The notes: generated by a model from the sequence alone, not told the origin. 13,590 nucleotides of DNA from an uncultured Collinsella sp. (GCA_902492825.1 CABUMZ010000040.1:1-13590); one strand, 5' to 3'; shown: positions 6,963 through 13,198, numbered from the stretch's first letter. A program made the numbers and translations.

Positions 6963-6999
6963 GGGCGCCGCGGAACTCCATCTGCGGTGCCCTTTTATT
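6963..6999 (+). terminator. intrinsic terminator of ndk
   Basis: GGGCGCCGCG (6963-6972) pairs with TGCGGTGCCC (6983-6992), 10 bp with two G-T wobbles, followed by TTTTATT. It is flanked by near-identical 15-nt direct repeats at 6946-6960 and 7037-7051. Confidence 0.85.
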
Positions 7000-7061
7000 C
7001 CAAAATCTATGCAGGGGCCCGCTCGGACATGTGTTCCTGTTAGCTTGTGGCACTGAATAGT

Positions 7062-7529
7062 TTAGGCTTCGTCGACGATCTTAAGGCCGCGCGTGTGATC
7101 GATCTCGTTGAGGAGGTTAACGCGACGCTCGTGACGACCGCCCTCAAACTCGGCGTCGAGCCACTCGTCGACAATCATCTTGGCGAGCTCGGAGCCCACG
7201 ACGCGGGCGCCAAAGGCGAGCACGTTGGTATTGTTGTGCATGCGGGAGAGCTTGGCGCTGAAGGGCTCGGAGCACACAACGGCGCGTACGCCCTCGACCT
7301 TGTTGGCAGCCAGGCTGATCCCGACACCGGTGCCACAGATGAGGATGCCCAGGTCGACGTCGCCGTTGGCAACGGCCTTACCCACCTTGTAGCCGGCGAT
7401 GGGGTAGTCAAAGCTCTCGGAGGTGTCGGTGCCAAAGTTCACGACCTCGCAGCCGCGCTCCTTCAGGTGCTCGGAAATGATGTTCTTGAGCTCGACGGCG
7501 GCGTGGTCGTTACCGATACCGATCTTCAT
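7062..7529 (-). CDS. rpiB: ribose 5-phosphate isomerase B
   Basis: Interconverts ribose 5-phosphate and ribulose 5-phosphate in the non-oxidative pentose phosphate pathway; a LacAB/RpiB-fold dimer. The 155 residues run from MKIGIGNDHAA. Landmarks are the Asp8-His9 pair, DYPIAGYKVG (41-50), ICGTGVGISLAANK (64-77) with catalytic Cys65 as in the E. coli enzyme, SEPFSAKLSRMHNN (87-100) and LAFGARVVG (104-112). The ATG at 7529 is chosen because AGAGAGGAA lies just upstream and the protein then starts at the conserved beta strand. The frame stays open upstream to 7745 but that extension is not RpiB-like. Related allose or galactose 6-phosphate isomerases share the fold; RpiB is the most likely role. 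Confidence 0.93.
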   Translation of the reverse strand: MKIGIGNDHAAVELKNIISEHLKERGCEVVNFGTDTSESFDYPIAGYKVGKAVANGDVDLGILICGTGVGISLAANKVEGVRAVVCSEPFSAKLSRMHNNTNVLAFGARVVGSELAKMIVDEWLDAEFEGGRHERRVNLLNEIDHTRGLKIVDEA

Positions 7530-7560
7530 GGATGGTTCCTCTCTGGTCTGTGCGGCGCAA

Positions 7561-7648
7561 ATGCTAAAGGTGTTTACCGCGTTCGACTGCATGATAGCGC
7601 GACTTTTGCGTAAACGCTCGGGCGTTTTTTGGTCAAACGCTTTAGCAT
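7561..7648. promoter_or_regulatory. inverted repeat spanning the rpiB/cyuA divergent region
   Basis: ATGCTAAAG (7561-7569) is the exact complement of CTTTAGCAT (7640-7648). The 70 nt between must hold the rpiB promoter (TTGACC on the minus strand at 7632-7637 is a candidate -35). Two distant half-sites around a promoter could bind a looping regulator, but this is only a pattern. Confidence 0.3.
7612..7630 (+). terminator. short intrinsic-terminator-like hairpin upstream of cyuA
   Basis: AAACGC (7612-7617), TCGG loop, GCGTTT (7622-7627), then TTT. The orientation suits + strand RNA, although no + gene ends nearby. It may stop read-through from ndk or act in a long cyuA leader. Confidence 0.5.
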
Positions 7649-7718
7649 GCAACAAGACTGGCTTCTCGTGAATGAATGTCGTCAGTTTGCGCTTGAGCGC
7701 CGTCTGCCGGAACCATGG

Positions 7719-7754
7719 TTGCGGTTTTTGATGCATTGTTATCAAATAAAGGAG
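7719..7754 (+). promoter_or_regulatory. possible cyuA promoter and extra ribosome binding site
   Basis: TTGCGG (7719-7724), 17 nt, TCAAAT (7742-7747). An inverted repeat TTTGAT/ATCAAA (7727-7732, 7741-7746) overlaps it. A full AAAGGAG (7748-7754) follows, 47 nt before the cyuA start and so too far to serve it. Confidence 0.3.
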
Positions 7755-7800
7755 CTAACTTTTTTGAGAGCCCAGCCCGTTATGCAAGCAGGAGATACCT

Positions 7801-9120
7801 ATGCCTACCGATTCCATCCGTGATGCCGCGTTTTGCGATGTTTTGAACCGCGAGCTTGTCTGTGCACTCGGCTGCACCGAGCCCATTGCCGTTGCCTATG
7901 CAGCGGCGCTGGCGAGCCAGACGCTCGGTTGCGAACCCGATCACATGGACGTTGCCTGCTCGGGCAACATCATCAAGAACGTTAAGAGCGTGACCGTGCC
8001 CAATTCGGGCGGAATGCATGGTATTGAGGCTGCGGCCGTGCTGGGTGCCGTGGGCGGCGACGCCAAGAGCGCTCTCGAGGTGCTCGAGAGCGTTGACGAT
8101 AAAGACCGTGCGCGCGTGTCCGAGCTCCTCGCCGACGCCGGCTACTGCGATGTGTCGCTTGTCGAGGGTGTGCCCAACCTCTACATCAAGGTGACTGCGA
8201 CGGCCGGGGGCCATACCGCGGTCGTCGAGATTACCGACCACCACACCAATGTCACGTGCCATACGCTCGACGGTATTCCGGTGTGCGGCAAGTCGGCGGG
8301 GGAGTGTGCCGCCTGCGCCGAGCGCGTCGTGGCCGAGCGGGCGGCAGATAATGCCGATACGCCCATGTCGATTGAGACTATCATCGACTTTATCGAGGAC
8401 GGTGACATTGAGGACGCCCGCGCTGCCGTTGAGCGTCAGATTGAGCTGAATGGTGTAATCAGTGCCGAGGGCCTTGCGCACGCTTGGGGCGCCGAGGTGG
8501 GTCGTACGCTGCTGGGTGCTCGTGCCGATGACGTCGCCTGCCGTGCCCGTGCCCGTGCGGCCGCCGGGTCCGACGCCCGCATGAACGGCTGCGCGCTGCC
8601 GGTCGCCATTGTGTGCGGCTCGGGCAATCAGGGCATTACCTGCGCATTGCCCGTCATGGAGTATGCCGAGTACCTGCGTTGCGACCACGAGCGCCTGGTG
8701 CGCGCCGTGATGCTGTCCGATCTTATCGCTGTGCATATCAAGAGCTATATTGGTGCGCTCTCGGCGTTTTGCGGTGCTATTTGCGCCGCGTGCGGCGCCG
8801 GCGCTGCGATTACCTGGCTGTGCGGTGGCACGCGCGAGCAGATTGGCGCGACGGTCTCGAATACGCTCGGTAACGTGGGCGGCATCGTGTGCGACGGCGC
8901 CAAGGCGAGCTGTGCCGCCAAGATCTCGGCTGCCGTCGATGCGGCGATTCTGGGCCATGATATGGCCATGCAGGGTCGCGGCTTCCGCGCCGGCGAGGGC
9001 CTGATCCAAGATACCGTTGAGCAGACAATCGCCAGCATGGGCTACGTGGGCCGTGTGGGTATGAAAGATACCGACGTCGAGATCCTCAACATCATGATCG
9101 GCAAAACCCAGGTGTGCTAG
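7801..9120 (+). CDS. cyuA: L-cysteine desulfidase, UPF0597/CdsB (CyuA) family
   Basis: Predicted oxygen-sensitive [4Fe-4S] enzyme that breaks L-cysteine into pyruvate, ammonia and sulfide. It has 439 residues, typical of the YhaM/CdsB family, which shares its C-terminal domain with the L-serine dehydratase alpha subunit. The GCTEP motif (24-28) carries Cys25, corresponding to the nucleophile described for the Methanocaldococcus enzyme. The likely cluster ligands are Cys281 (GNQGITCALP) and two of the Cys in FCGAICAACG (Cys324, Cys331 by spacing). Also seen are ACSGNIIKN (52-60) and GSGNQG (273-278). The protein is Cys-rich throughout. The ATG at 7801 has AGGAG (7790-7794) 6 nt upstream. It is convergent with a HAD gene, with a 21-bp inverted repeat between. 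The exact substrate (cysteine rather than another amino acid) is family inference. Confidence 0.87.
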   Translation: MPTDSIRDAAFCDVLNRELVCALGCTEPIAVAYAAALASQTLGCEPDHMDVACSGNIIKNVKSVTVPNSGGMHGIEAAAVLGAVGGDAKSALEVLESVDDKDRARVSELLADAGYCDVSLVEGVPNLYIKVTATAGGHTAVVEITDHHTNVTCHTLDGIPVCGKSAGECAACAERVVAERAADNADTPMSIETIIDFIEDGDIEDARAAVERQIELNGVISAEGLAHAWGAEVGRTLLGARADDVACRARARAAAGSDARMNGCALPVAIVCGSGNQGITCALPVMEYAEYLRCDHERLVRAVMLSDLIAVHIKSYIGALSAFCGAICAACGAGAAITWLCGGTREQIGATVSNTLGNVGGIVCDGAKASCAAKISAAVDAAILGHDMAMQGRGFRAGEGLIQDTVEQTIASMGYVGRVGMKDTDVEILNIMIGKTQVC

Positions 9121-9126
9121 ATATTA

Positions 9127-9193
9127 AGTTGCGGTGAGATAGTTCCTAAAATTACCCGGGTGAGGGGCAAACAGGAACTATCTCACCGCAACT
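9127..9193. repeat. perfect 21-bp inverted repeat between convergent genes
   Basis: The arms 9127-9147 and 9173-9193 are exact complements (core GCGGTGAGATAGTTCC). The 25-nt loop at 9148-9172 contains ACCCGGGT. It starts 6 nt after the cyuA stop and ends 19 nt before the HAD stop. No T run follows on either strand, so beyond acting as a bidirectional terminator it could be a copy of a dispersed palindromic repeat or MITE. Confidence 0.8.
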
Positions 9194-9212
9194 GCGCTAG
9201 ATGTTCTGGCGC

Positions 9213-9971
9213 CTACGATAGTTCGTCGGCTATTTGGTGCTCGTAGAAGGCCTCGATTACGGCGTTAAAGTCGTGGGCGAAGTCTTCCATGGTTCCGTGC
9301 CAGGTGGCTCGGCCGGGTTTTCCCTGGCCAACATAGGCAGTTTGAATGCCGCAGGCGGGACTGGGGAAGTCGCGCTTTGGATCGTTACCCACCATAAGGA
9401 CCTCGTGTGGCTCAAGTCCCATCACCTGAAGCTGCTCTAGATAGTAGGTGGCATCGGGCTTGCAGCGGGTGGTGTTTCCCATGTGCGTGACGAGCTCAAA
9501 AGGGGCGTCGGCCAGGTCGCCCCAACCCATGCGGCACTCGATGGCCCCCTGCGGAAAGCTGGGGTTGGTAAAGAGCGCGCAGCGCAGCCCTGCGTCCTGT
9601 ACGGCCTGGAGCGCGGCGTGCGCGCCCGGCATGGCGTGAGCGTTAATGACATCGTCGTTCTTGTATGGAAGAACTTCGCGGTCGTAGTAGGTAAACGCCT
9701 CGTAGATGATCGGATCGGAGAGGCAGATGCCGCATCGGCGCTCAACCTCGGTGCGGTAAAACTCAAGATTGGTGCGGTTATCCGTGCCGCTTCGGCGATT
9801 GGCGTTGAGATCGACCAGGATGGTGCCGAGGCGCGCCATCGTGCCACCGCGGCTGCGGCGACCGATATCCGCGAGCATCGACGAAACATCCTTAAAATAG
9901 CGAAGGATGAACGCGTTGAGGTTGATGCTAAGAAGCGTCTCGTCCATATCGAAAACGACTGCTTTGAGCAC
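9213..9971 (-). CDS. HAD-superfamily subfamily IA hydrolase
   Basis: A 252-residue cytoplasmic HAD phosphatase-like protein with a C1 helical cap. Motif I is FDMDETLL (Asp8, Asp10), motif II the Thr135 of LFTNPS, motif III Lys171 in CKPDATYY, and motif IV VGNDPKRDF (Asn196-Asp197, Asp201). The cap region lies at about 15-110. The substrate is unknown; phosphoglycolate-type, pyrimidine nucleotide or sugar phosphatases are all possible in this subfamily. The start is GTG at 9971, with AGAAAGG about 8 nt upstream on the minus strand. It is divergent from rpsA, with 315 nt between, and convergent with cyuA. It is not related closely to the other HAD gene in the window, which has a different cap type. 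Confidence 0.85.
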   Translation of the reverse strand: MLKAVVFDMDETLLSINLNAFILRYFKDVSSMLADIGRRSRGGTMARLGTILVDLNANRRSGTDNRTNLEFYRTEVERRCGICLSDPIIYEAFTYYDREVLPYKNDDVINAHAMPGAHAALQAVQDAGLRCALFTNPSFPQGAIECRMGWGDLADAPFELVTHMGNTTRCKPDATYYLEQLQVMGLEPHEVLMVGNDPKRDFPSPACGIQTAYVGQGKPGRATWHGTMEDFAHDFNAVIEAFYEHQIADELS

Positions 9972-10060
9972 GCGGGCACCTTTCTCGAAAAATCGTTCCA
10001 GAATCGTTGGCTCCGGATACTTTACCCCAAAGCTGTATGCCTAACTGTCTATCGTCAACT

Positions 10061-10102
10061 TATGGAGACGGTCGTCCACAAGATTGCGAAAAAGTCTCCA
10101 TA
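10061..10102. repeat. 9-bp inverted repeat upstream of rpsA
   Basis: TATGGAGAC (10061-10069) and GTCTCCATA (10094-10102) are exact complements around 24 nt. It sits between the two divergent promoter candidates, so it could be an operator or a small hairpin. Confidence 0.45.
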
Positions 10103-10126
10103 CGAGTAAAAAATCGCAGTTCACGC

Positions 10127-10155
10127 TTGAAATCGAAATGATTTCCCCGTAACCT
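10127..10155 (+). promoter_or_regulatory. probable rpsA promoter
   Basis: TTGAAA (10127-10132), a 17-nt spacer and TAACCT (10150-10155). The -35 is good and the -10 moderate. It would give a 5' UTR of about 125 nt. Confidence 0.5.
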
Positions 10156-10256
10156 ATACGAACGTGATTGCATAAGCGTCACATTAGTATCTGTCGGCTC
10201 CCGAGTGTTCCTAAACGTTGTGTGCTTGTCGCACCCTTCTGTAGGTCCTAGCAATC

Positions 10257-10282
10257 GGGGCCCCGTAGTTCGAAAGGGGTCC
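10257..10282 (+). promoter_or_regulatory. hairpin that can mask the rpsA ribosome binding site
   Basis: GGGGCCCC (10257-10264) is followed 11 nt later by GAAAGGGGTCC (10272-10282). The CCCC (10261-10264) can pair either with the preceding GGGG or with the GGGG of the ribosome binding site (10276-10279). S1 represses its own translation in E. coli; a similar switch here is inference. Confidence 0.4.
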
Positions 10283-10286
10283 ACCT

Positions 10287-11453
10287 TTGAGTGAGATTCA
10301 GAACTCGTCCATTTTCTCTCTTGACGATGTCAACGAGGAGGAGATGAACAACCTCATCGACGGTACAATTACCGACTTTGATGAGGGCGATCTCGTTAAC
10401 GGCACTGTCGTTAAGATCGAGCATGACGAGGTGCTCGTTGACATCGGATTCAAGTCCGAGGGCGTTATCCCGGTCCGCGAGCTGTCCATCCGCAAGGACG
10501 CTAACCCTGCAGACATCGTTGCACTCGGTGATCCCATCGAGGCTCTGGTTCTCCAGAAGGAGGACAAGGACGGTCGTCTGGTCCTGTCCAAGAAGCGTGC
10601 CGAGTACGAGCGTGCTTGGAACCGCATCGAGGAGAAGTTCAACTCCGGCGAGAACGTCGAGGGCGAGGTTATCGAGGTTGTCAAGGGCGGCCTGATCCTC
10701 GACATCGGCCTGCGTGGCTTCCTGCCCGCTTCCCTCGTCGACCTCCGTCGTGTCAAGGACCTCACCTCCTACATGGGCACCCGCATCGAGGCCCGCGTCA
10801 TCGAGATGGACCGCAACCGCAACAACGTCGTCCTCTCCCGTCGCGTCGTGCTCGAGGAGTCCCGTAAGGCCGAGCGCTCCGAGATCCTGTCCAAGCTCAA
10901 GTCTGGCATGCGTCTCCAGGGCACCGTTTCCTCCATCGTCGACTTCGGCGCCTTTGTCGACCTCGGCGGTATCGACGGCCTCATCCACATCTCCGAGCTC
11001 TCCTGGAACCACGTCAACCATCCTTCCGAGGTTGTCAAGGTCGGCCAGGAGGTCGAGGTCGAGGTTCTCGACGTCGATCTCAACCGCGAGCGCATCTCCC
11101 TGGGTCTCAAGCAGACCACCGAGGATCCGTGGCGCGCACTGGTCAAGAAGTACCCCGTTGGCGCTATCGTCGAGGGCACTGTGACCAAGCTTGTCCCGTT
11201 CGGCGCTTTCGTCGACCTGGGCGAGGGCATCGAGGGCCTGGTGCACATCTCCGAGATGGCCAACAAGCACGTCGATCAGCCTTCTCAGGTCACCCACGTG
11301 GGCGACAAGGTTCAGGTCAAGGTCATGGAGATCGACCTCGACCGTCGTCGTATCTCCCTGTCCATGAAGTCTGCTGCTGAGACTCTGGGCGTCGAGATCG
11401 AGGTTACCCCGCTGCCTTCCGAGAAGAAGGACGAGGAGACCGACGCCGAGTAA
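10287..11453 (+). CDS. rpsA: 30S ribosomal protein S1
   Basis: RNA-binding protein that helps mRNA docking on the 30S subunit. It has 388 residues with four S1/OB-fold domains at about 33-103, 120-187, 206-275 and 290-361, and an acidic tail (EKKDEETDAE). Domains 3 and 4 are the most canonical, with GTVSSIVDFGAFVDLGGIDG and GTVTKLVPFGAFVDLGEGIEG. The four-domain form is typical of Actinobacteria and shorter than the six-domain E. coli protein. The start is TTG at 10287, because GAAAGGGG (10272-10279) is 7 nt upstream and the next in-frame Met is residue 20. Codon use is the most biased in the window, as expected for a highly expressed gene. A 13-bp terminator follows. Confidence 0.96.
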   Translation: MSEIQNSSIFSLDDVNEEEMNNLIDGTITDFDEGDLVNGTVVKIEHDEVLVDIGFKSEGVIPVRELSIRKDANPADIVALGDPIEALVLQKEDKDGRLVLSKKRAEYERAWNRIEEKFNSGENVEGEVIEVVKGGLILDIGLRGFLPASLVDLRRVKDLTSYMGTRIEARVIEMDRNRNNVVLSRRVVLEESRKAERSEILSKLKSGMRLQGTVSSIVDFGAFVDLGGIDGLIHISELSWNHVNHPSEVVKVGQEVEVEVLDVDLNRERISLGLKQTTEDPWRALVKKYPVGAIVEGTVTKLVPFGAFVDLGEGIEGLVHISEMANKHVDQPSQVTHVGDKVQVKVMEIDLDRRRISLSMKSAAETLGVEIEVTPLPSEKKDEETDAE

Positions 11454-11477
11454 ATCGGTTTGACGATCACTTGTTTT

Positions 11478-11511
11478 AAGGGATCCGTCCGCAATGGACG
11501 GATCCCTTTTT
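11478..11511 (+). terminator. intrinsic terminator of rpsA
   Basis: AAGGGATCCGTCC (11478-11490) and GGACGGATCCCTT (11496-11508) pair perfectly over 13 bp around GCAAT. TTT follows the arm, giving five T in all. Confidence 0.93.
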
Positions 11512-11528
11512 GCATTTGACGCCGAGAT

Positions 11529-11560
11529 GCGCGATGCTGCCCGGGCGCGATGCTGCCCGG
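11529..11560. repeat. 16-bp tandem repeat, two copies
   Basis: GCGCGATGCTGCCCGG occurs exactly twice head to tail (11529-11544, 11545-11560), followed by GC of a third unit. It is non-coding and could vary in copy number between strains. Confidence 0.85.
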
Positions 11561-11759
11561 GCTGTCCACAGACTATTGGATTGTCGGTGCATGAAAAATG
11601 CCGACATCCCGCCTCGGGGAGGAGGCGGGAACGCACCGAGTAGACGGAGGGGTTGCGGAGCGCGGTCGCGTCTCGACTGACGACGTTGCCCATCGACGAC
11701 CCTATTGTACTGTATAGCGTGGTTCTTGGTTTATCGTGTCGAACGCTTGTGTTGTGCCA
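11561..11759. other. rpsA-rnpB intergenic space with two adjacent hairpins
   Basis: Hairpin 1: TGTCG (11582-11586) with CGACA (11602-11606), and GCAT with ATGC inside around GAAAA. Hairpin 2, beginning at the next base: TCCCGCCTC (11607-11615) with GAGGCGGGA (11622-11630), a perfect 9 bp. A weak promoter-like TTGCCC (11686-11691) with TGTATA (11711-11716) follows. I saw no ORF with a ribosome binding site. Confidence 0.5.
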
Positions 11760-11786
11760 TTGCTTGCGGCAACGGTGTGCTACACT
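11760..11786 (+). promoter_or_regulatory. rnpB promoter
   Basis: An extended -10, TGC-TACACT (11778-11786), with TTGCTT (11760-11765) as a -35 at 15 nt spacing. It places the RNA start near 11793-11796, which agrees with the 5' strand of P1. Confidence 0.55.
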
Positions 11787-11794
11787 CTTGCACT

Positions 11795-12156
11795 GCTGAG
11801 TGGGCCAGACGGTCGCGCGATGTGCTGCTTGCAGCACGCGTGAGGAAAGTCCGGGCTCCAGAGGGCGGGATGCCGGCTAACGGCCGGGCGGAGTGATCCG
11901 ACGGAAAGCGCCGCAGAAAAGAAGACTCCCACCTGCGCCCCAAGGCGTAAAGGGAAAAGCTGAAACGGTGGTGTAAGAGACCACCAGCGTCGTGGCAACA
12001 CGGCGGCTTGGCAAGCCCCATCCGGAGCAAGCGCGAATAGGAACGCTATGGGCCGGCCCGGTCCGCGTTCGGGTAGCGTGCGTGGAGCTGCACGGTAACG
12101 TGCAGACAAGATAAATGACCGTTCACGACAGAACCCGGCTTATAGGCCCACTTGGC
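11795..12156 (+). ncRNA. rnpB: RNase P RNA, bacterial class A
   Basis: The catalytic RNA that trims tRNA 5' leaders. The universal P4-forming block GAGGAAAGTCCGGGCTCC is at 11842-11859 and its 3' partner ACAGAACCCGGCTTATAGG at 12128-12146. Helix P1 pairs AGTGGGCC (11799-11806) with GGCCCACT (12145-12152), which sets the ends to within a few bases. P3 is seen as a GTGCTGC/GCAGCAC stem (11822-11837). The GTAAGAGACCACC element and ATCCGGAGCAAGCGCGAATAGG (from about 12020) match the class A layout of E. coli and other actinobacteria. Length is about 360 nt. Short ATG frames inside are chance. No clear terminator follows P1; instead two long hairpins begin 18 nt downstream. Confidence 0.96.
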
Positions 12157-12173
12157 AACTATGTTGACGCTGC

Positions 12174-12272
12174 GAACCCGTCAGCGCGGCAATCTGCCTT
12201 TCAAGCCTTCGGGCATGACCATAAGGTCAATGCCCTTGTCTTTCAAGGCACCTTGCTCGCGCTGACGGGTTC
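12174..12272. repeat. 99-nt rod-like hairpin 1 downstream of rnpB
   Basis: The 15-bp perfect base GAACCCGTCAGCGCG (12174-12188) pairs with 12258-12272. Above it come GCAA/TTGC, GCCTT/AAGGC (12196-12200, 12245-12249), an internal loop, GGGCAT/ATGCCC (12211-12216, 12230-12235) and GACC/GGTC around ATAA (12221-12224). About 34 bp in all, and the loop is centred. Direct copies of CTTTCAAG sit at 12198 and 12240. It could be an ncRNA, the 3' processing signal or terminator of rnpB, or a palindromic repeat. The strand is unknown. Confidence 0.7.
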
Positions 12273-12280
12273 TCGCCTTC

Positions 12281-12378
12281 GACGGCGTCAGCTGGCCGAT
12301 TTGGCGCTCATTCGTCGGTCGCCGCCATAAGGCGTGCTCCCTCCTCTTTCGGGCCAAATCGACTCAGCTGACGCCGTC
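12281..12378. repeat. 98-nt rod-like hairpin 2 downstream of rnpB
   Basis: The 14-bp perfect base GACGGCGTCAGCTG (12281-12294) pairs with 12365-12378. Then GATTTGGC/GCCAAATC (12298-12305, 12353-12360), a large internal loop, and CGCC/GGCG around ATAA (12323-12334). On the + strand the 3' side of the loop is pyrimidine-rich (CCCTCCTCTTTC, 12339-12350) and complementary to Shine-Dalgarno-like GGAGG. It is 8 nt from hairpin 1 and shares CGTCAGC in the 5' arm, GCTGACG in the 3' arm, and the ATAA loop. Confidence 0.7.
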
Positions 12379-12495
12379 TCGCTGTCTTTGCCTGGTCATT
12401 GACGTTGCCGTTCTATTTACTGGGGCTAACGGTACGGCCTTTGCCGTAATATTGAGGCTGTTTGTTGCTGCGCTTTATTCTGTTGAGGGGCTTTG
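12379..12495. other. upstream region of the YigZ-family gene
   Basis: It contains a short hairpin TACGGC/GCCGTA around CTTT (12433-12448) and TAATAT (12447-12452), which could be a -10 but has no good -35. The hairpin followed by ATATT could also be a weak terminator of upstream RNA. Confidence 0.35.
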
Positions 12496-13131
12496 TTGGA
12501 CAGCTATTTTACTCTGCAATCGAATATTGAGGTTTCGGGCGAGTTTGTGGACCGCAAGAGCCGGTTTATTGCCCAGCTGGTCCATATTGAGTCCGAGGAT
12601 GAGGCGAATGCCTTTATCGAGATGGTTCGCAAGCGTCATTACGACGCTCGACATAATGTGCCCGCGTGGATTTTGGTCGATGGACGCGAGCGCCAGAGCG
12701 ATGACGGTGAGCCGAGCCGCACGAGCGGTATGCCGACGCTCGAGGTGTTGCGCGGTGCGGGACTCAAAAATGTTTGCTGCGTAGTGACGCGCTATTTTGG
12801 TGGCACGTTGTTGGGGCCTGGTGGCTTGGTACGCGCCTATACCGCGGCGACGCAGGCGGCGGTGGCCGCTGCTCAGGAGGCCGGGCAGATCGTCGAGATG
12901 ACGAGCGTCGTGCCTGTTGACGTGCATGTGGCCTATCCGCAGTATGAGCAGGTGCTTCGCTTGGCGCAGGATTCGGGTGCCAAGGTTTCGGATACCGATT
13001 ACGCGGATGCCGTGACACTTCATTTGGTGTTTAAAGCGGGGGAGCAGGAGCCGTTTTGCGCTAAGATGCGCGAGCTTATGGCGGGGCGCGAGGAGATTGA
13101 GGTCAGCGCTCCCGTATTTGCCGAGTTCTAA
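12496..13131 (+). CDS. YigZ/IMPACT family protein
   Basis: About 211 residues, the usual YigZ length. The family joins an N-terminal IMPACT (UPF0029) domain to a C-terminal ferredoxin-like domain, and is linked to ribosome or translation stress control in eukaryotes; the bacterial role is not well defined. Signatures: DRKSRFIA (19-26), RKRHYDARHNVPAW (45-58), RQSDDGEPSRTSGMP (66-80; the family usually has GT or ST after EPS), and VVTRYFGGTLLGPGGLVRAY (96-115). The C-terminal domain begins near 135. The start is TTG at 12496, 5 nt after GAGGGG (12485-12490); the TTG at 12493 is too close to that site. The gene is monocistronic, with a terminator immediately downstream. Confidence 0.9.
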   Translation: MDSYFTLQSNIEVSGEFVDRKSRFIAQLVHIESEDEANAFIEMVRKRHYDARHNVPAWILVDGRERQSDDGEPSRTSGMPTLEVLRGAGLKNVCCVVTRYFGGTLLGPGGLVRAYTAATQAAVAAAQEAGQIVEMTSVVPVDVHVAYPQYEQVLRLAQDSGAKVSDTDYADAVTLHLVFKAGEQEPFCAKMRELMAGREEIEVSAPVFAEF

Positions 13132-13135
13132 CGGC

Positions 13136-13187
13136 GACGGTCGGCGTGCTTTTGGATGGATCCCAAGCGCGCCGGCCGTCATTTTAT
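13136..13187 (+). terminator. intrinsic terminator of the YigZ-family gene
   Basis: 13136-13149 pairs with 13167-13180 over about 14 bp with two wobbles (GACGG/CCGTC, CGGC/GCCG), with TTGG/CCAA inside the loop, then ATTTTAT. It lies between convergent genes but the T run suits only the + strand. Confidence 0.8.
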
Positions 13188-13198
13188 GTTGCCGCCGT

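Larger units (their letters stand above)
9972..10286. other. divergent promoter region HAD/rpsA
   Basis: 315 nt. It holds TTGACG on the minus strand (10053-10058) as a possible HAD -35, a 9-bp inverted repeat (10061-10102), an rpsA promoter candidate (10127-10155), and about 125 nt of rpsA 5' UTR ending in a hairpin that can mask the ribosome binding site. I saw no ORF with a ribosome binding site. Confidence 0.6.

Noticed and set aside
7647..7823. 58-codon frame from ATG 7647 overlapping the cyuA start
   Set aside because: No ribosome binding site at the ATG, it overlaps another gene, and no motif is recognised. Only its short 3' part behind AAAGGAG was kept as a finding.
11592..11681. 29-codon ORF starting ATGAAAAATGCC between rpsA and rnpB
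   Set aside because: It has no ribosome binding site and lies inside two hairpins with Gly/Arg-rich low-complexity coding.
12115..12330. 71-codon open frame across the end of rnpB and the first hairpin
   Set aside because: It begins inside RNase P RNA and follows palindromic sequence; chance frame.
12281..12378. Could hairpin 2 be 6S RNA or the small SRP RNA?
   Set aside because: Too short for 6S RNA, and the conserved SRP tip (GGAAGGAAGCAGC-like) is absent.
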